Origin: Agapetus fuscipes
Lineage: Eukaryota; Arthropoda; Insecta; Trichoptera; Glossosomatidae
Assembly: GCA_951799405.1 (NCBI GenBank)
Contig: OX637350.1
Span: forward strand, 1,721,852-1,785,851
DNA length: 64,000 bases
Direction: 5' to 3'
Shown here: piece by piece, positions 62,690 to 64,000 of the stretch
Position numbering within the stretch: position 1 is the stretch's first letter
Layout of the letters: every line of letters starts with the position of its first letter
Notes under the pieces: model-generated
Databases searched by the model: none
Seen by the model: only the letters and a program-made list of their open reading frames with translations
What the model was told of the DNA's origin: nothing
Made by a program: the position numbers and the translations under genes

Positions 62690-62988
62690 TATGTGCTTCG
62701 AGAACAGTCTAGCAACAATGTGTTCTCGACAGTTCCATTTTCTTAGTATAAAAAGGGTGCAAATCGCTTGCACTAGCAGTTGTTCTTCAAGCTCTAACAA
62801 ATACAGTCAGTCTTCTGCAAGCTTCACCAATACATTGAACAAATTCGACCAGTGAACTAAAACCAGTGTAATGAAATAAATGAAAGTGTCTTTGTAAAAA
62901 TAAATATAAACGTGTAAAATAAATAAGTAAAAAGAAGAGTAGTGTTTTATTTTAAAGTATCCGAACCAAAAATCGTAACAATAATTTA
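62690..62988 (+). mobile_element. LTR-like copy with TATA motif
   Basis: TCGAGAACAGTCTAGCAAC, TTCTTAGTATAAAAAGGGTG (TATA-type), an AGCAGTTGTTC possible initiator about 25 bases on, and the 3' end AGTATCCGAACCAAAAATCG then TAACA. Left boundary uncertain. Confidence 0.55.
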
Positions 62989-63250
62989 AATGAATACATA
63001 AGCTCTGCAACTTAGATTATAGATTATCATAGATATATGTCTCAGTATAATACTGTTCGTGACTGATGGGATTCACAGAGATCGACGATTATGTTTGCAA
63101 AGTGGAACGACAAATCGCACGTGGGAGTTCAAACAATGGTACAATGGACAGGTAAAAAATACAAGTACTTCAGAAAACGACTTTGTACTGCCTACGACCA
63201 TGATTATCCAATTATAAAATGTAATTAGATGGAGATTTTTATACCGTTAA

Positions 63251-63280
63251 GTATTAGAAAAAAAAAAAAAAAAAAAAACA
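63251..63280. repeat. Poly-A run
   Basis: About 21 A residues; no LINE body is attached. Confidence 0.8.
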
Positions 63281-63329
63281 ATTCTTGAGAACTATACCTA
63301 CTCCGTTTGAACTTTAATATAATCTAATA

Positions 63330-63980
63330 CAGTGGTTCCCAACGTGAGTAGGGGGGCGATGGAGTGAAAGGGGAGCGATAGTTCCCAAAAACCTGAGCCT
63401 AGCCCCTCCTTCCCCCCCCCTCCTATCGACGGTGTTTTTGAGATACAATCGGACGATTAAATTTTTGGAAACCGCGTGTACCCTCCCCCCCCCCCCCCAA
63501 CCACGCCATAATTTGACGATTTTTTTAAGATAAAATATTATTGAGGAAATCGCTTGCCTAGAGTCTAGAAAGAGAAGGCCGTGGAAAGAGAAGAACAATT
63601 TTCTCTACGTTTCGTCAGAGTCATATGCGACGTCTTCAGGAGGCGTGTGTCTTCTACGAAGAAGGAACACGAACTGTTGAATTATTGTTGTTTGCTCGAG
63701 GTCAATAATGTACCTACAACCTTCGACCTCGAGCAAACAACAATAATTCAATAGTTCGTGTTCCTTCTTCGTAGAAGACACACGCCTCCTGAAGACGTCG
63801 GATATGACTCTGACGAAACGTACAGAAAATCGTTATTTTCTTTCCACGGTCAGTAACATCCGTTTTTTTCATTCCAAAAAATGTCTGACGACCGTAATAA
63901 TAATTTAAAATCTTTAGACTAAAGGCGATTTTTATTCAGGCATAATGGGGCGATAGATGAGAAAAGTTTTGGAAACACTG
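63330..63980. mobile_element. Non-autonomous hAT element with target duplication
   Basis: Ends CAGTGGTTCCCAACGTG (left) and, reading inward, CAGTGTTTCCAAAACTT (right). Flanked by ATCTAATA (63,322-63,329) and ATCTAATG (63,981-63,988), 7 of 8 matching. Carries a nested inverted-repeat element. Confidence 0.8.
63577..63852. mobile_element. Foldback element with about 125-bp arms, nested in hAT
   Basis: The left arm (CCGTGGAAAG ... GAGGTC, to about 63,702) and right arm (GACCTCGAGCAAACAAC ... CCACGG, from about 63,726) are inverted with a few mismatches at their outer ends. The loop contains ATGTACCTACAACC. Confidence 0.75.
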
Positions 63981-64000
63981 ATCTAATGCATGATTTCACT

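Overview
The window is repeat-dense, visibly AT-rich nuclear DNA from an arthropod, most likely an insect. Splice-bounded exons match an arthropod receptor guanylate cyclase. The mobile elements are of kinds common in insects: non-LTR elements, tRNA-derived SINEs, hAT elements, Helentron-like ends and solo LTRs. A 5S rRNA relic resembles lepidopteran 5S, so a moth or butterfly is my best guess; this is inference.

The only host gene I can support is the 5' part of a receptor-type guanylate cyclase (Gyc32E-like) on the minus strand. The model has a short first coding exon at 29,008-29,031, an intron of about 21.3 kb, exon 2 at 7,574-7,724, an intron of about 3.9 kb and exon 3 at 3,424-3,647. 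The rest of the gene lies beyond position 1. Splice phases agree at both junctions. From 29.2 kb to 64 kb is upstream flanking DNA with no host gene seen.

Everything else is mobile or tandem DNA. (1) A near-complete LINE at about 35.85-40.17 kb has a PHD-finger ORF1 and an endonuclease/reverse transcriptase ORF2 broken by one in-frame stop. (2) Four 5'-truncated L2-like LINE tails share a 3' hairpin motif with the tRNA-derived SINE-2. (3) SINE-1 (tRNA-derived, about 310 bp) is abundant in both orientations. (4) Family A, a repeat of about 270 bp with a GATTA/TTATAGA tail, is the commonest element (over 35 copies or pieces). (5) Foldback-like loci at 4.6-5.3, 8.3-9.1 and 13.3-14.0 kb carry inverted arrays of a 15-bp unit; a one-sided array lies at 27.7-28.9 kb. 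(6) hAT elements at 44.2-46.4 and 63.3-64.0 kb have 8-bp target duplications, and two further hAT-like elements lack clean ones. (7) Solo LTRs at 9.2-9.8 and 57.2-57.5 kb have 4-bp duplications, with several LTR fragments elsewhere. (8) There are Helentron-like ends, RTE-like LINE tails, MITEs and minisatellites.

The layout is a record of nesting: SINEs inside family A, LINE tails inside SINEs, a hAT inside a 63-bp array that arose from a SINE, and a foldback inside a hAT. Family names A, D, F, H, J, SINE-1/2/3 and FB are my own labels. Repeat boundaries are read by eye and may be off by a few bases where no target duplication fixes them.
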